NCBI GenBank assembly: GCA_016742215.1
Contig: JACVCC010000001.1
Coordinates: 186,001-250,000, forward strand
Origin: Brevundimonas sp.
Lineage (GTDB): Bacteria; Pseudomonadota; Alphaproteobacteria; Caulobacterales; Caulobacteraceae
Direction of reading: 5' to 3'
DNA: 64,000 nucleotides
Shown here: one piece after another, positions 1-7,836 of the stretch
How positions within the stretch are numbered: the first letter of the stretch is position 1
Layout of the letters: every line of letters begins with the position of its first letter
Notes under the pieces: model-generated
The model's database searches: none
The model's input: the letters and a program-made list of their open reading frames with translations, nothing else
Told to the model about the DNA's origin: nothing
Made by a program: the position numbers and the translations under genes

Positions 1-1158
1 GCCGCCTGGCTGATGGATCTGGGCGGGCTGTCCATGGCCATGGGCGCCTTCCTCGCCGGCGTGCTGCTGTCGGAGTCGACCTTCCGGCACCAGTTGGAAG
101 CGGACGTCGAGCCCTTCCGCGCCATCCTGCTGGGCCTGTTCTTCCTCAGCGTCGGCATGTCGCTGGACCTGTCGGTGGTGCTCTCCGACTGGCGCATGGT
201 CGTCGGCGGCGTCATCGCCTTCATGGCCGTCAAGGCCGTCGCCATCTACGGCGTCGCCCGCATCTTCAGGGCGTCCGAGCGCGAGGCGGTCGAGCGCGCC
301 GTCCTGTTCGCCCAGGGCGGCGAGTTCGCCTTCGTTCTCTATGGCGCAGCTCTGGCCGCCGGCGTCTTTGATCCGCGTATCGCCGCGACCGCCAGCGCCA
401 TCGTCATCCTTTCGATGATGCTGACGCCGCTGACTGTCATCGTCGTCAGCCGCCTGATGCCGGACGAGACTCTCGACCCGACGAGCGCCGAGGGCGTCGA
501 CAAGGCGAAGAACCTTCGCGAGCGCGTCCTGATCATCGGCTTCGGCCGCTTCGCCCAGGTCGTCGCCCAGCCGCTGCTGCTGCGGGACGTCGATGTCTCG
601 ATCATCGACAATGATGTCGAGATGATCCAGGCCGCAGGCAATTTCGGCTTCAAGGTCTACTATGGCGACGGCAGCCGGCTGGACGTGCTGCGCGCCTCGG
701 GCGCCGAACGGGCCGAGACCATCCTCGTCTGCGTCGACAAGCCCGAGGTCGCCGACCGCATCGTCGAGGTGGCGCGCGAGGCCTTCCCGCTGACCAAGCT
801 GTTCGTCCGCGCCTATGACCGCGGTCACGCGATCCGTCTGGTTCAGGCCGGCGTCGAATACCAGCTGCGCGAGACCTTCGAGAGCGCCATCACCTTCGGC
901 CATCAGGTGCTGATCGATCTCGGGTTCAGCCACGAGGAGGCCGAGGAGACCATCGCCGACGTCCGCCGTCGCGACGAGGAGCGTCTGGCCATCCAGATGG
1001 TCGAGGGCATCACCGCCGGCCGTTCGCTGATGCGCGGCAACATGCGCACGACGAAGCCGGAGCCCTACATCAAACCCCGCCGCGGAGGTCAGGCGCTTAA
1101 CGAGGAAGCGGCCGACGCGCTGGAGGAAGAGGACGAACGGGAAAAGGCGGGCACCTGA
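1..1158 (+). CDS. KefB/KefC-type monovalent cation:proton antiporter, C-terminal part (5' truncated by window)
   Basis: The reading frame is open from the first base, so the start lies before the window; 385 residues are visible. The first ~155 residues are hydrophobic and include a GGEFAFVLYG segment typical of CPA2 antiporter cores. From about residue 175 there is a Rossmann-type RCK/TrkA-N domain (VLIIGFGRFAQ, then a YYGDGS motif) that binds nucleotide and gates transport. The tail is charged. It probably exchanges K+ (or Na+) for protons at the inner membrane. Whether the partner is glutathione-regulated like KefC cannot be told. Confidence is high for the family, lower for the exact substrate. 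Confidence 0.9.
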   Translation, partial: AAWLMDLGGLSMAMGAFLAGVLLSESTFRHQLEADVEPFRAILLGLFFLSVGMSLDLSVVLSDWRMVVGGVIAFMAVKAVAIYGVARIFRASEREAVERAVLFAQGGEFAFVLYGAALAAGVFDPRIAATASAIVILSMMLTPLTVIVVSRLMPDETLDPTSAEGVDKAKNLRERVLIIGFGRFAQVVAQPLLLRDVDVSIIDNDVEMIQAAGNFGFKVYYGDGSRLDVLRASGAERAETILVCVDKPEVADRIVEVAREAFPLTKLFVRAYDRGHAIRLVQAGVEYQLRETFESAITFGHQVLIDLGFSHEEAEETIADVRRRDEERLAIQMVEGITAGRSLMRGNMRTTKPEPYIKPRRGGQALNEEAADALEEEDEREKAGT

Positions 1159-1227
1159 CGTCGGTTCGCCTTTTCCGGGGCTTTCGGCTATGGAGCGCGC
1201 CTCCCGACCCGCGCCCGCAAGGACCTG

Positions 1228-2241
1228 ATGCGCCAACCGCTAGATCGCAGGCTGTCCGTCGCACCGATGATGGATTGGACCGACCGGCATTGCCGGGCGT
1301 TCCACCGCGCCCTGTCGTCGCGCGCGCTGCTCTATACCGAGATGGTCACCGCCCCCGCCGTCCTGCACGGCGACCACGAGCGCCTGCTGGGCTTCGACGC
1401 CGTGGAGCACCCGGTCGCCCTGCAACTGGGCGGGTCCGATCCGGCGCAGCTGTCCGAGGCCGCCAGGATCGGCGAGCGCTTCGGCTATGACGAGATCAAT
1501 CTGAACGTCGGCTGCCCCTCCGATCGCGTTCAGTCCGGCAAGTTCGGCGCCTGCCTGATGCGCGAGCCCGAACTGGTCGCTGACTGCATGGCGGCCATCA
1601 AGGAGGCGGTCTCCGTTCCCGCCACCGTCAAATGCCGGATTGGTGTGGACGATCAGGACCCCGAGGTTTCCCTGTTCGCCACGGTCGACGCCTGCGCCGC
1701 CATCGGCATCGACACCTTCATCGTCCATGCGCGGAAGGCCTGGCTGAAAGGCCTGTCGCCGAAGGAGAACCGCGACGTGCCGCCGCTGGACTACGGTCTG
1801 GTGCGCCGGCTGAAGCGCGAGCGTCCGCACCTGTCGATCAGCATCAACGGCGGCATCGGCTCGCTGGACGAGGCCGAAGCGCATCTGGACGCCGCCGACG
1901 GCGTACAGCTGGACGGCGTCATGCTGGGCCGCGCCGCCTACCACGAGCCGGGCCTGCTGGGGCAGGCGGATCGCCGCCTGTTCGGCGCCTCGACGCCCGA
2001 CGTCGACGCCTATGAGGCCATCGAACGCTACAAGCCCTACCTCGCCGCCCGGCTGGCCGAGGGCGTCCACCTGCCGGCCATGACGCGGCACATGCTGGGA
2101 CTGATGCACGGCCGCCCGGGCGCCCGCGCCTTCCGCCGCATCCTGACGGTCGAGGCGATCCGTCCCGGCGCAGGGCTGGAGGTCGTGGACCGCGCCGTCG
2201 ATGCGGTGCGCGAAGCCGAGGCCCGTCGCGAGGCGGCCTGA
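1228..2241 (+). CDS. dusA: tRNA-dihydrouridine(20/20a) synthase DusA
   Basis: A 337-residue FMN enzyme that reduces uridine to dihydrouridine at positions 20/20a of the tRNA D-loop using NADPH. The N-terminal APMMDWTDRHCRAFHR block and the NVGCPSDRVQSGKFGACLM region are diagnostic of the DusA subgroup; Cys96 in the NxGCP motif is the expected catalytic acid. The HARKAWLKGLSPKENR segment is also DusA-like. An AAGGA Shine-Dalgarno sequence sits five bases before the ATG. Length is normal. It stands alone between the antiporter and a small conserved gene. Confidence 0.96.
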   Translation: MRQPLDRRLSVAPMMDWTDRHCRAFHRALSSRALLYTEMVTAPAVLHGDHERLLGFDAVEHPVALQLGGSDPAQLSEAARIGERFGYDEINLNVGCPSDRVQSGKFGACLMREPELVADCMAAIKEAVSVPATVKCRIGVDDQDPEVSLFATVDACAAIGIDTFIVHARKAWLKGLSPKENRDVPPLDYGLVRRLKRERPHLSISINGGIGSLDEAEAHLDAADGVQLDGVMLGRAAYHEPGLLGQADRRLFGASTPDVDAYEAIERYKPYLAARLAEGVHLPAMTRHMLGLMHGRPGARAFRRILTVEAIRPGAGLEVVDRAVDAVREAEARREAA

Positions 2242-2338
2242 GTCTTCCACGCCACACTGTCCACAAGCTGTGGCGTAACGGCGGTTTGTTCCGGAACGTC
2301 GGCGTCGCACCCGCATTGGCCTTGCAGGAGAGCAAGCC

Positions 2339-2650
2339 ATGCCCAAGCGACCGCCTGCGAAACCTGACCTGCGCCTCGTCCAGGCCGAGGCCGAAGTCTA
2401 TGACCTGATGCGCCAGCCGGAGAGCACGGCCGACCGGGTCAAACGGCTGCAGCTCGAGGCGCGGGCGCTCGCGGTCGAGCAGGTCGAGGTGCTGGAGAGG
2501 GCGCTGCTCGAGGCCGCGGCTCTGGCCAAGGAGATCGCCGACGGTGGCGACGCCTATCCCGTCGGCGCCCGTGAGATCGCCGGCCGCCTGGTCACCGATC
2601 TGCCGTCGAAGGCCGAGACCCTGAAGGCCATCGTCGGCCGCGCCTTCTAG
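2339..2650 (+). CDS. small conserved hypothetical protein, helical
   Basis: A 103-residue protein rich in Ala, Glu and Leu, predicted to be mostly helical or coiled coil over residues 15-75, without signal peptide or membrane segment. A GGAGAG-type ribosome site (5'-AGGAGAGC) lies just before the ATG. I do not recognise a domain; proteins of this kind occur as small unannotated genes in alphaproteobacteria. Its stop codon overlaps the stop of the convergent downstream gene by four bases, which supports both 3' ends being real. Confidence 0.7.
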   Translation: MPKRPPAKPDLRLVQAEAEVYDLMRQPESTADRVKRLQLEARALAVEQVEVLERALLEAAALAKEIADGGDAYPVGAREIAGRLVTDLPSKAETLKAIVGRAF

Positions 2651-3273
2651 ACAGGCCTGGGTTCATTCCGGTCCCGGATCCGGCGCGCCAGCCGGAACAC
2701 CACCATCGCCAGCACGATCAGCACGATCGGGATGACGATCGGGGCGAGGAAGGCCGCGATCACCGTGAAGAAGGCCAGCACGTCCTCGATGAAGGACACG
2801 ACCGGATTGCCCAGCCCGCCGGTCGTGGCGGTTGAAGTGACCCGCGCGCCGGTCTGGGCGGCATTGAACGCCAAGGCCGCGGGGGCGCCGACGATCACTC
2901 CGGCAATCGCCGCTGCAGTCGGATCGACGGCCCAGAAGACGCTGCCCGCCGCCACCGCGCCGGCCAGAGGTCGCGCGACGTAGCCGACCGCATTCAGGAA
3001 ATGGTCGACCGCCGGAATCTTGTCGCCCGCGAACTCGGCCGTCGCCGCCGTCGCCAGTGCGGCGATCGCAGGCCACGACACGATCCATTCCATCTGATCG
3101 ATCAGCCGCACCCCGAACATCTCGAACTTCGCCGCCAGCGCCAGCATGAGCAGCGGCAGGAAGGTCCGCAGTCCCGTCGCGGACGCCAGACCCAGGCCGA
3201 GCAGCGCGGGCAATACCCAGACCTGCAACGGCCCCAGTGTCGCGCCGACGGTATCGAGATCGAGTTCGGGCAT
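2647..3273 (-). CDS. DUF4126 family integral membrane protein
   Basis: A 208-residue protein with four to five hydrophobic segments and a glycine/alanine-rich centre (SATGLRTFLPLLMLALAAKF, then DHFLNAVGYVARPLAGA) matching DUF4126. A longer frame extends upstream to 3714, but it runs antisense to the SDR gene and has shadow composition, so the ATG at 3273 that begins MPELDLD is chosen. Function is unknown; it acts in the inner membrane. It shares stop-codon bases with the gene on the other strand. Confidence 0.82.
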   Translation of the reverse strand: MPELDLDTVGATLGPLQVWVLPALLGLGLASATGLRTFLPLLMLALAAKFEMFGVRLIDQMEWIVSWPAIAALATAATAEFAGDKIPAVDHFLNAVGYVARPLAGAVAAGSVFWAVDPTAAAIAGVIVGAPAALAFNAAQTGARVTSTATTGGLGNPVVSFIEDVLAFFTVIAAFLAPIVIPIVLIVLAMVVFRLARRIRDRNEPRPV

Positions 3274-3369
3274 AGCGCCTGCGGCCTCCCTGTTCCGCAA
3301 CACAACGTTCGGGAACGCCCTGACGCTCCCACAGCTTGTTCGGAGGTTACAAGCCCGAGGAGCCCCGCC

Positions 3370-4356
3370 ATGGACGACCGTTTTGAACCCGCCGCCGAAC
3401 GCATCGCCGATCAGGAGCGCAGGATACAGGCCGAGGTCGACGCGAAGGACGCCCGATCCGGCGGCGACAGCGAGGGCGGAGCGGTCCAGGCCGGCGCGCG
3501 AAAATACCCCGAGCCGCCGTTCCCGAAACAGCATCAGACCAAGCCCGGCGACGAGGCCGCACTCGATCCCGCCCCCATGTATGACGCGCCGTTCTGGAAG
3601 GGCTCGGGCAAGCTCGACGGGATGGCGGCGATCGTCACGGGCGGAGACAGCGGCATCGGCCGCGCCGTCGCCGTCCTGTTCGCCCGCGAGGGCTGCGACG
3701 TCGCCATCTGCCATCTGGACGAGGAGGGCGACGCCGAAAACACGAAAGCCGCAGTCGAGGCGGAAGGGCGCAAGGCCATCGTGCTGAAGGGCGATGTGTC
3801 CGACCCAGCCTTCTCAGAAGCCGTGGTGAAGGCGACGCTCGATGCCTTCGGTCGGCTTGACGTGGTCGTCCCCAACGCGGCGTTCCAGGAGCATGTCGAA
3901 GCGCTGGAGGACCTCACCTTCGAGCATTTCGACCGCACGCTGAAGACCAACCTCTATGGCTACTTCAACCTCGTGAAGGCGGCCGTTCCGCACCTGAAAG
4001 CTGGCGGCTCGATCGTGATGACCGGCTCGGTGACCGGCATTCTCGGCAATCAGGACTTGCTCGACTATTCGATGACCAAGGGCGGCATCCATGCCTTCGC
4101 CCGATCTTTGGGCACGCATCTGGCTCCGCGCGGCATCCGGGTGAACGTCGTCGCGCCCGGTCCGGTCTGGACCCCGCTGAACCCGGCCGACAAGGATGCC
4201 GAGGCGACCTCGAAATTCGGCTCGCAGACGGTGATGAAACGTCCGGCCCAGCCCGAGGAAATCGCGCCGGCCTTCGTCTTCCTCGCCTCGCCCCAATGCT
4301 CCAGCTACATCACCGGCGAGGTCCTGCCGATCATCGGCGGCTACGGCGGCGGCTGA
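3370..4356 (+). CDS. SDR-family oxidoreductase (YghA / general-stress type)
   Basis: A 328-residue short-chain dehydrogenase with the extended N-terminus of the YghA/YdaD group (KYPEPPFPKQHQ near residues 46-57). The cofactor motif TGGDSGIGRA starts near residue 92, the NxxF-type NAAF follows, and the active site Ser (MTGSVTG) and YSMTK (Tyr-x3-Lys) are intact. It most likely reduces an aldehyde or ketone with NAD(P)H during stress; the natural substrate is unknown. The start at 3370 is set by AGGAG eight bases upstream; the longer frame to 3001 has shadow composition. Confidence 0.92.
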   Translation: MDDRFEPAAERIADQERRIQAEVDAKDARSGGDSEGGAVQAGARKYPEPPFPKQHQTKPGDEAALDPAPMYDAPFWKGSGKLDGMAAIVTGGDSGIGRAVAVLFAREGCDVAICHLDEEGDAENTKAAVEAEGRKAIVLKGDVSDPAFSEAVVKATLDAFGRLDVVVPNAAFQEHVEALEDLTFEHFDRTLKTNLYGYFNLVKAAVPHLKAGGSIVMTGSVTGILGNQDLLDYSMTKGGIHAFARSLGTHLAPRGIRVNVVAPGPVWTPLNPADKDAEATSKFGSQTVMKRPAQPEEIAPAFVFLASPQCSSYITGEVLPIIGGYGGG

Positions 4357-4373
4357 GCCCCAAACCGAAAAGA

Positions 4374-4661
4374 TCAGGCCACCACGTCGCCGTACTCAGG
4401 ATGACGCTTCAGCCACGCGACCGCATAGCCGCACCGTGGCTGGAGCTTCAGTTTCTCGGCGCGGGCGTGGTCCGACAGGGCCTGCATGAACTTGCCGGCC
4501 GCGCCGCTGCCGCGCAGGGCAGGATCGGCCTCGACGTGCAGGATCACCCGCGTGTCGCCCTGGACCGCATAGTCGGCGAAGACAGCGCGAACCTGGCCAT
4601 CCTCGTCGACAAAGCCCTGCTCGAACCGCTGCTCCGCGCGAACGTCTCGGAAATCGGTCAT
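4374..4661 (-). CDS. GNAT-like N-acetyltransferase domain protein (YjdJ/NATD1 type)
   Basis: A 95-residue single-domain protein of the small GNAT-like family (COG2388). The acetyl-CoA-binding loop is visible as ADPALRGSGAAGKFMQAL (about residues 39-56), followed by the family-typical C-terminus with a Cys and WLKRHPEY. These proteins are short because they keep only the core fold; acceptors are unknown. The ATG at 4661 has AAGGGAG upstream, and the frame extension to 4793 is poor coding sequence. Confidence 0.82.
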   Translation of the reverse strand: MTDFRDVRAEQRFEQGFVDEDGQVRAVFADYAVQGDTRVILHVEADPALRGSGAAGKFMQALSDHARAEKLKLQPRCGYAVAWLKRHPEYGDVVA

Positions 4662-4776
4662 CGGCGGGCTCCCTTGCACTGACGGACAGACTGATCCGCC
4701 AACCCCGAGCGAGCCCACCCGTTCCATGCCGAACAGGGATTGTCCGGAGAGTGTGTCCGGACTGACAGACTCGCGA

Positions 4777-5181
4777 TCAGGGCGCGCGATCACCCAGCAG
4801 GTTCAGCAGGCCGAAGATGCTCTTCACCGTGAACCAGACGCTGATCAGGAACCAGATGATGCCGAACAGGATCAGGAAGGGGATGCCGATCAGGACGATG
4901 GACGCGACGATGCTGACCGCGATCGCGACCCAGCAGGCCACGGTCCACCAGAAGACGGACCAGAAGAGGCGGATCTGGGCGTCGAGGTGCTCGCGGGCCA
5001 GCCCGGTCGCCGTGCCGCGCGCGGCATAGGCCACGACCAGTCCGACCAGAACCAGGATGTTCGCGCTGGGGATCGACAGGATGTAAAGCGCCCAGGCGGC
5101 AAGGGCCGCGACCTTGCCCTCGGGCTCGCCTCCGCTCCGGTACTCGGCGCGGTCACGCTGTTCGGGGGGCACGTAGGACAT
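4777..5181 (-). CDS. DUF4870-like small membrane protein
   Basis: A 134-residue protein with a hydrophilic N-terminus (about 20 residues) and four hydrophobic segments, ending in a fourth segment typical of DUF4870/Tic20-like proteins (SIVLIGIPFLILFGIIWFLI). Function is unknown. It lies 12 bases downstream of another membrane gene on the same strand, with which it likely forms an operon. The ATG at 5181 has GGAGAGC about seven bases upstream. Confidence 0.8.
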   Translation of the reverse strand: MSYVPPEQRDRAEYRSGGEPEGKVAALAAWALYILSIPSANILVLVGLVVAYAARGTATGLAREHLDAQIRLFWSVFWWTVACWVAIAVSIVASIVLIGIPFLILFGIIWFLISVWFTVKSIFGLLNLLGDRAP

Positions 5182-5193
5182 GCGGGCTCTCCT

Positions 5194-5850
5194 CTAGATC
5201 CACCAGCTCCGGGGATCGGAAATGGGCTTGCCGGACTTCAGGTTCCAGACGCCCGAAGCGCCGCGGATCACGGTCCACAAGGCCAGCAGGAACAGGACGG
5301 GCACGCCCAGGGCGAAAGGCGCGGCCAGCAGGATGACGCCCGCGACGGCGGCGACCGCTGCAGCCCACAGCGTCCGCTGCTGATAGACGAAGTGCGAGCG
5401 CGACAACGCCGCCTCCGGCCCTTCGCGTCCGGTGACCGCCAGCAGACCGACCACCGCCGATACCCCGAGCGTCGGCACGGCGAACAGGATCAGCGCATAG
5501 ACGGCATACAGGCCCATGCTGCCGGGTGCATCAGGCGGGGCCTGACGCCCCCGAGGACGCGAGGCGAACTCGGGGGAAGGCTCGAAGATCGAATCGGCCT
5601 GGGCGGGCTTCGGCGCGGCCATCGCGACCGGGACGGGATCGACCTCGGCGCGTGGCGCGAACAGATCGGGCGCTGGTTCAGGCGCTGCAGCGGGTTCGGG
5701 TTCCGCCATCGCGATCACGGGCTCCGGCTCCGGCGCGGGTTCGACCTCCCGCGCGCGGCCCTGCAGCGACTCCGCGCTGGAAAAGCCGATCAGGTCATCG
5801 TGGTCGTCCGGGTGGTCCGCCGGAGTCCTGGGATCGCCGGGTTCGGCCAT
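5194..5850 (-). CDS. hypothetical protein, Pro/Glu-rich N-terminus with C-terminal membrane domain
   Basis: A 218-residue protein. Residues 1-110 are acidic and rich in Pro, Glu and Ala (PAPEPEPVIAMAEPEP) and look disordered; residues 112-195 hold about three membrane segments similar in layout to the DUF4870-like protein encoded next. The frame extends up to 6090 but antisense to folB, so the ATG at 5850 with GAAGGA upstream is chosen. The two genes look like diverged relatives sharing an operon. No function can be given. Confidence 0.75.
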   Translation of the reverse strand: MAEPGDPRTPADHPDDHDDLIGFSSAESLQGRAREVEPAPEPEPVIAMAEPEPAAAPEPAPDLFAPRAEVDPVPVAMAAPKPAQADSIFEPSPEFASRPRGRQAPPDAPGSMGLYAVYALILFAVPTLGVSAVVGLLAVTGREGPEAALSRSHFVYQQRTLWAAAVAAVAGVILLAAPFALGVPVLFLLALWTVIRGASGVWNLKSGKPISDPRSWWI

Positions 5851-5911
5851 CAGAGGTCCTTCAATTCCTTGGTCCAAGGTATGACGGCCCCGCTGTCGCG
5901 GCGCAACCGTT

Positions 5912-6307
5912 CTAGCGGGCGAGCACCAGCTCGCACCCGGGTACGGCCTCGCCGCCCAAGGCGCCCGGCTTCTCGATCCGGACCGTGCAGCGCCGGACCC
6001 GCGGGTCTTCCAGCATGGCCAGGCCCAGCTTTTCGGCGAAGGTCTCGACCAGGCCGATGTGCCCGGCTGCGACGATCGCGCGCGCCGCATTGGCCACGGT
6101 CTCGTAGTTGATGGTGTCGGCCAGATGCTCGATCGGCGCCGGCGTCAGTTCCAGCGTCACATCGATGATCAGGCGCTGCAGCCGGCCATGCTCGTGATCG
6201 TACACGCCGATGCCGGCGGCGACCTCGAGACCGCGCACGAAGACGGTCATCGCCTCGCGGATCGGGGCGCCGTTCGCGGGGAAGGGCAGGGGGGACGGTG
6301 CGGCCAC
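5912..6307 (-). CDS. folB: dihydroneopterin aldolase
   Basis: A 131-residue FolB-type tunnelling-fold enzyme. It converts 7,8-dihydroneopterin to 6-hydroxymethyl-dihydropterin and glycolaldehyde in folate synthesis. Visible hallmarks are the GIGVYDHEHGRLQRLIIDV block, INYETVANA, and LVETFAEKLGLAMLED with the catalytic-region Glu; a conserved IEKPGAL occurs near the end. It lies four bases after the pteridine-reductase-like SDR gene on the same strand, a pairing that fits pterin metabolism. Confidence 0.94.
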   Translation of the reverse strand: MAAPSPLPFPANGAPIREAMTVFVRGLEVAAGIGVYDHEHGRLQRLIIDVTLELTPAPIEHLADTINYETVANAARAIVAAGHIGLVETFAEKLGLAMLEDPRVRRCTVRIEKPGALGGEAVPGCELVLAR

Positions 6308-6311
6308 GCGG

Positions 6312-7070
6312 CTACTCCAGAATGTCCGGGGTCTGCCAGGCGAGATGCTGGCCCCCGTCGACGGCGATCATCTGACCGGTCACCAGATCAGAGTCCACCA
6401 GCCAACGCACGGCGGCGGCGACGGCTTCCGGACTGCCCGGTTTTTCCAGCAGGGTTCCGGCCGCCTCGGCGGCGAAATCCTCGGCCGTCTGGTGGATCGA
6501 CGGCAGGGTCGGACCCGGTCCGACGCCATTGACGCGGATGCGCGGCGCCAGGGCCTGCGCCATCGTCCGTGTCGCCCACCACAGGCCGTTGCGCGACAGG
6601 GCATAGGAGAAGAAGCGCGGGTCCGGCTTCAGCACCCGCTGGTCCAGCAGATTGACCACGCAGCCGCCCTTGTCAGCCTGGGCAGCGAACGCCTCGGTCA
6701 GGACGATCGGCGCCCGCAGATTCGTCTCGATGTGCGCGTCCCAGCTGTCGCGGGTCAGACCGCCGACGCGGTCGTCCTCGAACATCGAGGCATTGTTGAT
6801 CAGGACATTCAGCGGCCCGAGGGCTTCGACGGCGGCGGGAACGACGCCCCGGACCTCGCCCTCGTTGGACAGGTCGCCCGCGACTGTCGCCGCTCGCCGA
6901 CCGATCGCGCGCACCTCTTCGGCCACGGCCTCGGCCGCGTCCTTCGATCCGCGATAGTGAATCACGATGTCGAAGCCGGCGCGCGCCAGCTCCAGACAGA
7001 TCGCCCGCCCGATGCGCTTGCCGCCGCCGGTGACCAGCGCGGCGCCGCGATCGGCAGAGGGCTTAGTCAA
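6312..7070 (-). CDS. pteridine-reductase/FolM-like SDR with Tyr-x3-Arg active site
   Basis: A 252-residue SDR starting at a TTG (7070). The NADP motif TGGGKRIGRAI, NNASMFEDD and NLLDQRV are typical of PTR1/FolM proteins, in which Asp replaces the usual catalytic Ser (here Asp143). Tyr156 is present but the expected Lys four residues on is Arg160 (codon at 6591-6593). It probably reduces dihydropterins or dihydrofolate, fitting its place next to folB. The TTG start is chosen because the frame above it is shadow sequence and because it overlaps the stop of the small peptide gene, suggesting translational coupling. Confidence 0.85.
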   Translation of the reverse strand: MTKPSADRGAALVTGGGKRIGRAICLELARAGFDIVIHYRGSKDAAEAVAEEVRAIGRRAATVAGDLSNEGEVRGVVPAAVEALGPLNVLINNASMFEDDRVGGLTRDSWDAHIETNLRAPIVLTEAFAAQADKGGCVVNLLDQRVLKPDPRFFSYALSRNGLWWATRTMAQALAPRIRVNGVGPGPTLPSIHQTAEDFAAEAAGTLLEKPGSPEAVAAAVRWLVDSDLVTGQMIAVDGGQHLAWQTPDILE

Positions 7071-7143
7071 CCCGGCCGAACTCGATGAAGTTGATGACGC
7101 CGAGAACGACGACGAAGCCGAGGATGATGTAGAGGGCCAGCAT
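7063..7143 (-). CDS. 26-residue membrane micropeptide
   Basis: A very short gene encoding MLALYIILGFVVVLG followed by VINFIEFGRVD. Nearly the whole peptide is one hydrophobic helix with a short polar C-terminus. An excellent ribosome site, AAGGAGCG, sits seven bases before the ATG, and every codon has the GC-rich third positions of local genes. The stop TAA overlaps the TTG start of the SDR by eight bases. It may be a functional single-pass membrane peptide, a leader whose translation drives the SDR, or both. Confidence 0.6.
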   Translation of the reverse strand: MLALYIILGFVVVLGVINFIEFGRVD

Positions 7144-7239
7144 GGAACGCTCCTTGTTCCGCCCGGCAATAGAGCGCGCCTCGCAAATCTTCAAGACGAG
7201 CCTGCTGTCCAGTTCGACAAAGGCGCGTATCGTCGGCCC

Positions 7240-7686
7240 ATGAATCCGATGATGCTTTCCATGATCGCCGTCGTCATCGCAGGCGGCGCGACCGCCCTGC
7301 AGGCGCCCACCAATGCGAAGATGATGACCGCCGTCGGCTCGCCGGTGAATGCGGCCTTCGTCTCGTTCGCGGTCGGCACGGCGGCGCTCGGTATCCTTGC
7401 CGTCATCCTTCAGGCGAAGCCGGACATGGCCGCCGCCCGGAACCTGCCCTGGTACGCCTGGATCGGCGGGTTGTACGGTGCGGTCTTCGTCGTCGCGGCG
7501 GCCTGGGGCGTGCCGCGGCTGGGCGTGGCCCTGACCATTACCCTGATGGTCGCCGGCCAGCTTCTGATCAGCCTGTTCCTCGACCACTTCGGCGCGTTCG
7601 GCGTTCCGCGCAGCCCGATCAACCTCGGCCGGCTGGCCGGGGTGGCGCTGGTCATCGGCGGCGTGGTCATGGTGCGCAGGTTCTGA
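7240..7686 (+). CDS. DMT-family (YdcZ/DUF606) membrane transporter
   Basis: A 148-residue protein with about five hydrophobic segments. The starting block (AGGATALQAPTNAKM), LPWYAWIGGLYGAVFV, and LISLFLDHFGAFGVP followed by GRLAGVALVIGGV match the YdcZ half-size members of the drug/metabolite transporter superfamily. The substrate is unknown. The ATG at 7240 is preferred because the upstream frame overlaps the SDR gene antisense; ATG at 7249 is an alternative. A repeat element starts two bases after the stop. Confidence 0.88.
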   Translation: MNPMMLSMIAVVIAGGATALQAPTNAKMMTAVGSPVNAAFVSFAVGTAALGILAVILQAKPDMAAARNLPWYAWIGGLYGAVFVVAAAWGVPRLGVALTITLMVAGQLLISLFLDHFGAFGVPRSPINLGRLAGVALVIGGVVMVRRF

Positions 7687-7687
7687 T

Positions 7688-7755
7688 CCTCCCCGTCGCG
7701 TAGCGAAGGGGAGGGGGACCGTTCCGCCGCTTGCGGCGGAATGGTGGAGGGGGCG
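7688..7755. repeat. palindromic repeat, family 1 (copy 1)
   Basis: Two hairpins in series: CCTCCCC pairing with GGGGAGG (7688-7694 with 7708-7714), then TTCCGCCGC pairing with GCGGCGGAA (7722-7730 with 7733-7741), ending in TGGTGGAGGGGG. The same architecture occurs at 47289-47331 with a different inner stem. It looks like a dispersed REP-type element; the next gene, uvrC, starts 82 bases later. Confidence 0.7.
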
Positions 7756-7836
7756 ACACTGGCCCCGCCGGTCGATCTCCACTTTGGCAGTCTGCTGACG
7801 CTTCGCGACAGCCTCGGGACGCCTATATTGCCGCCG

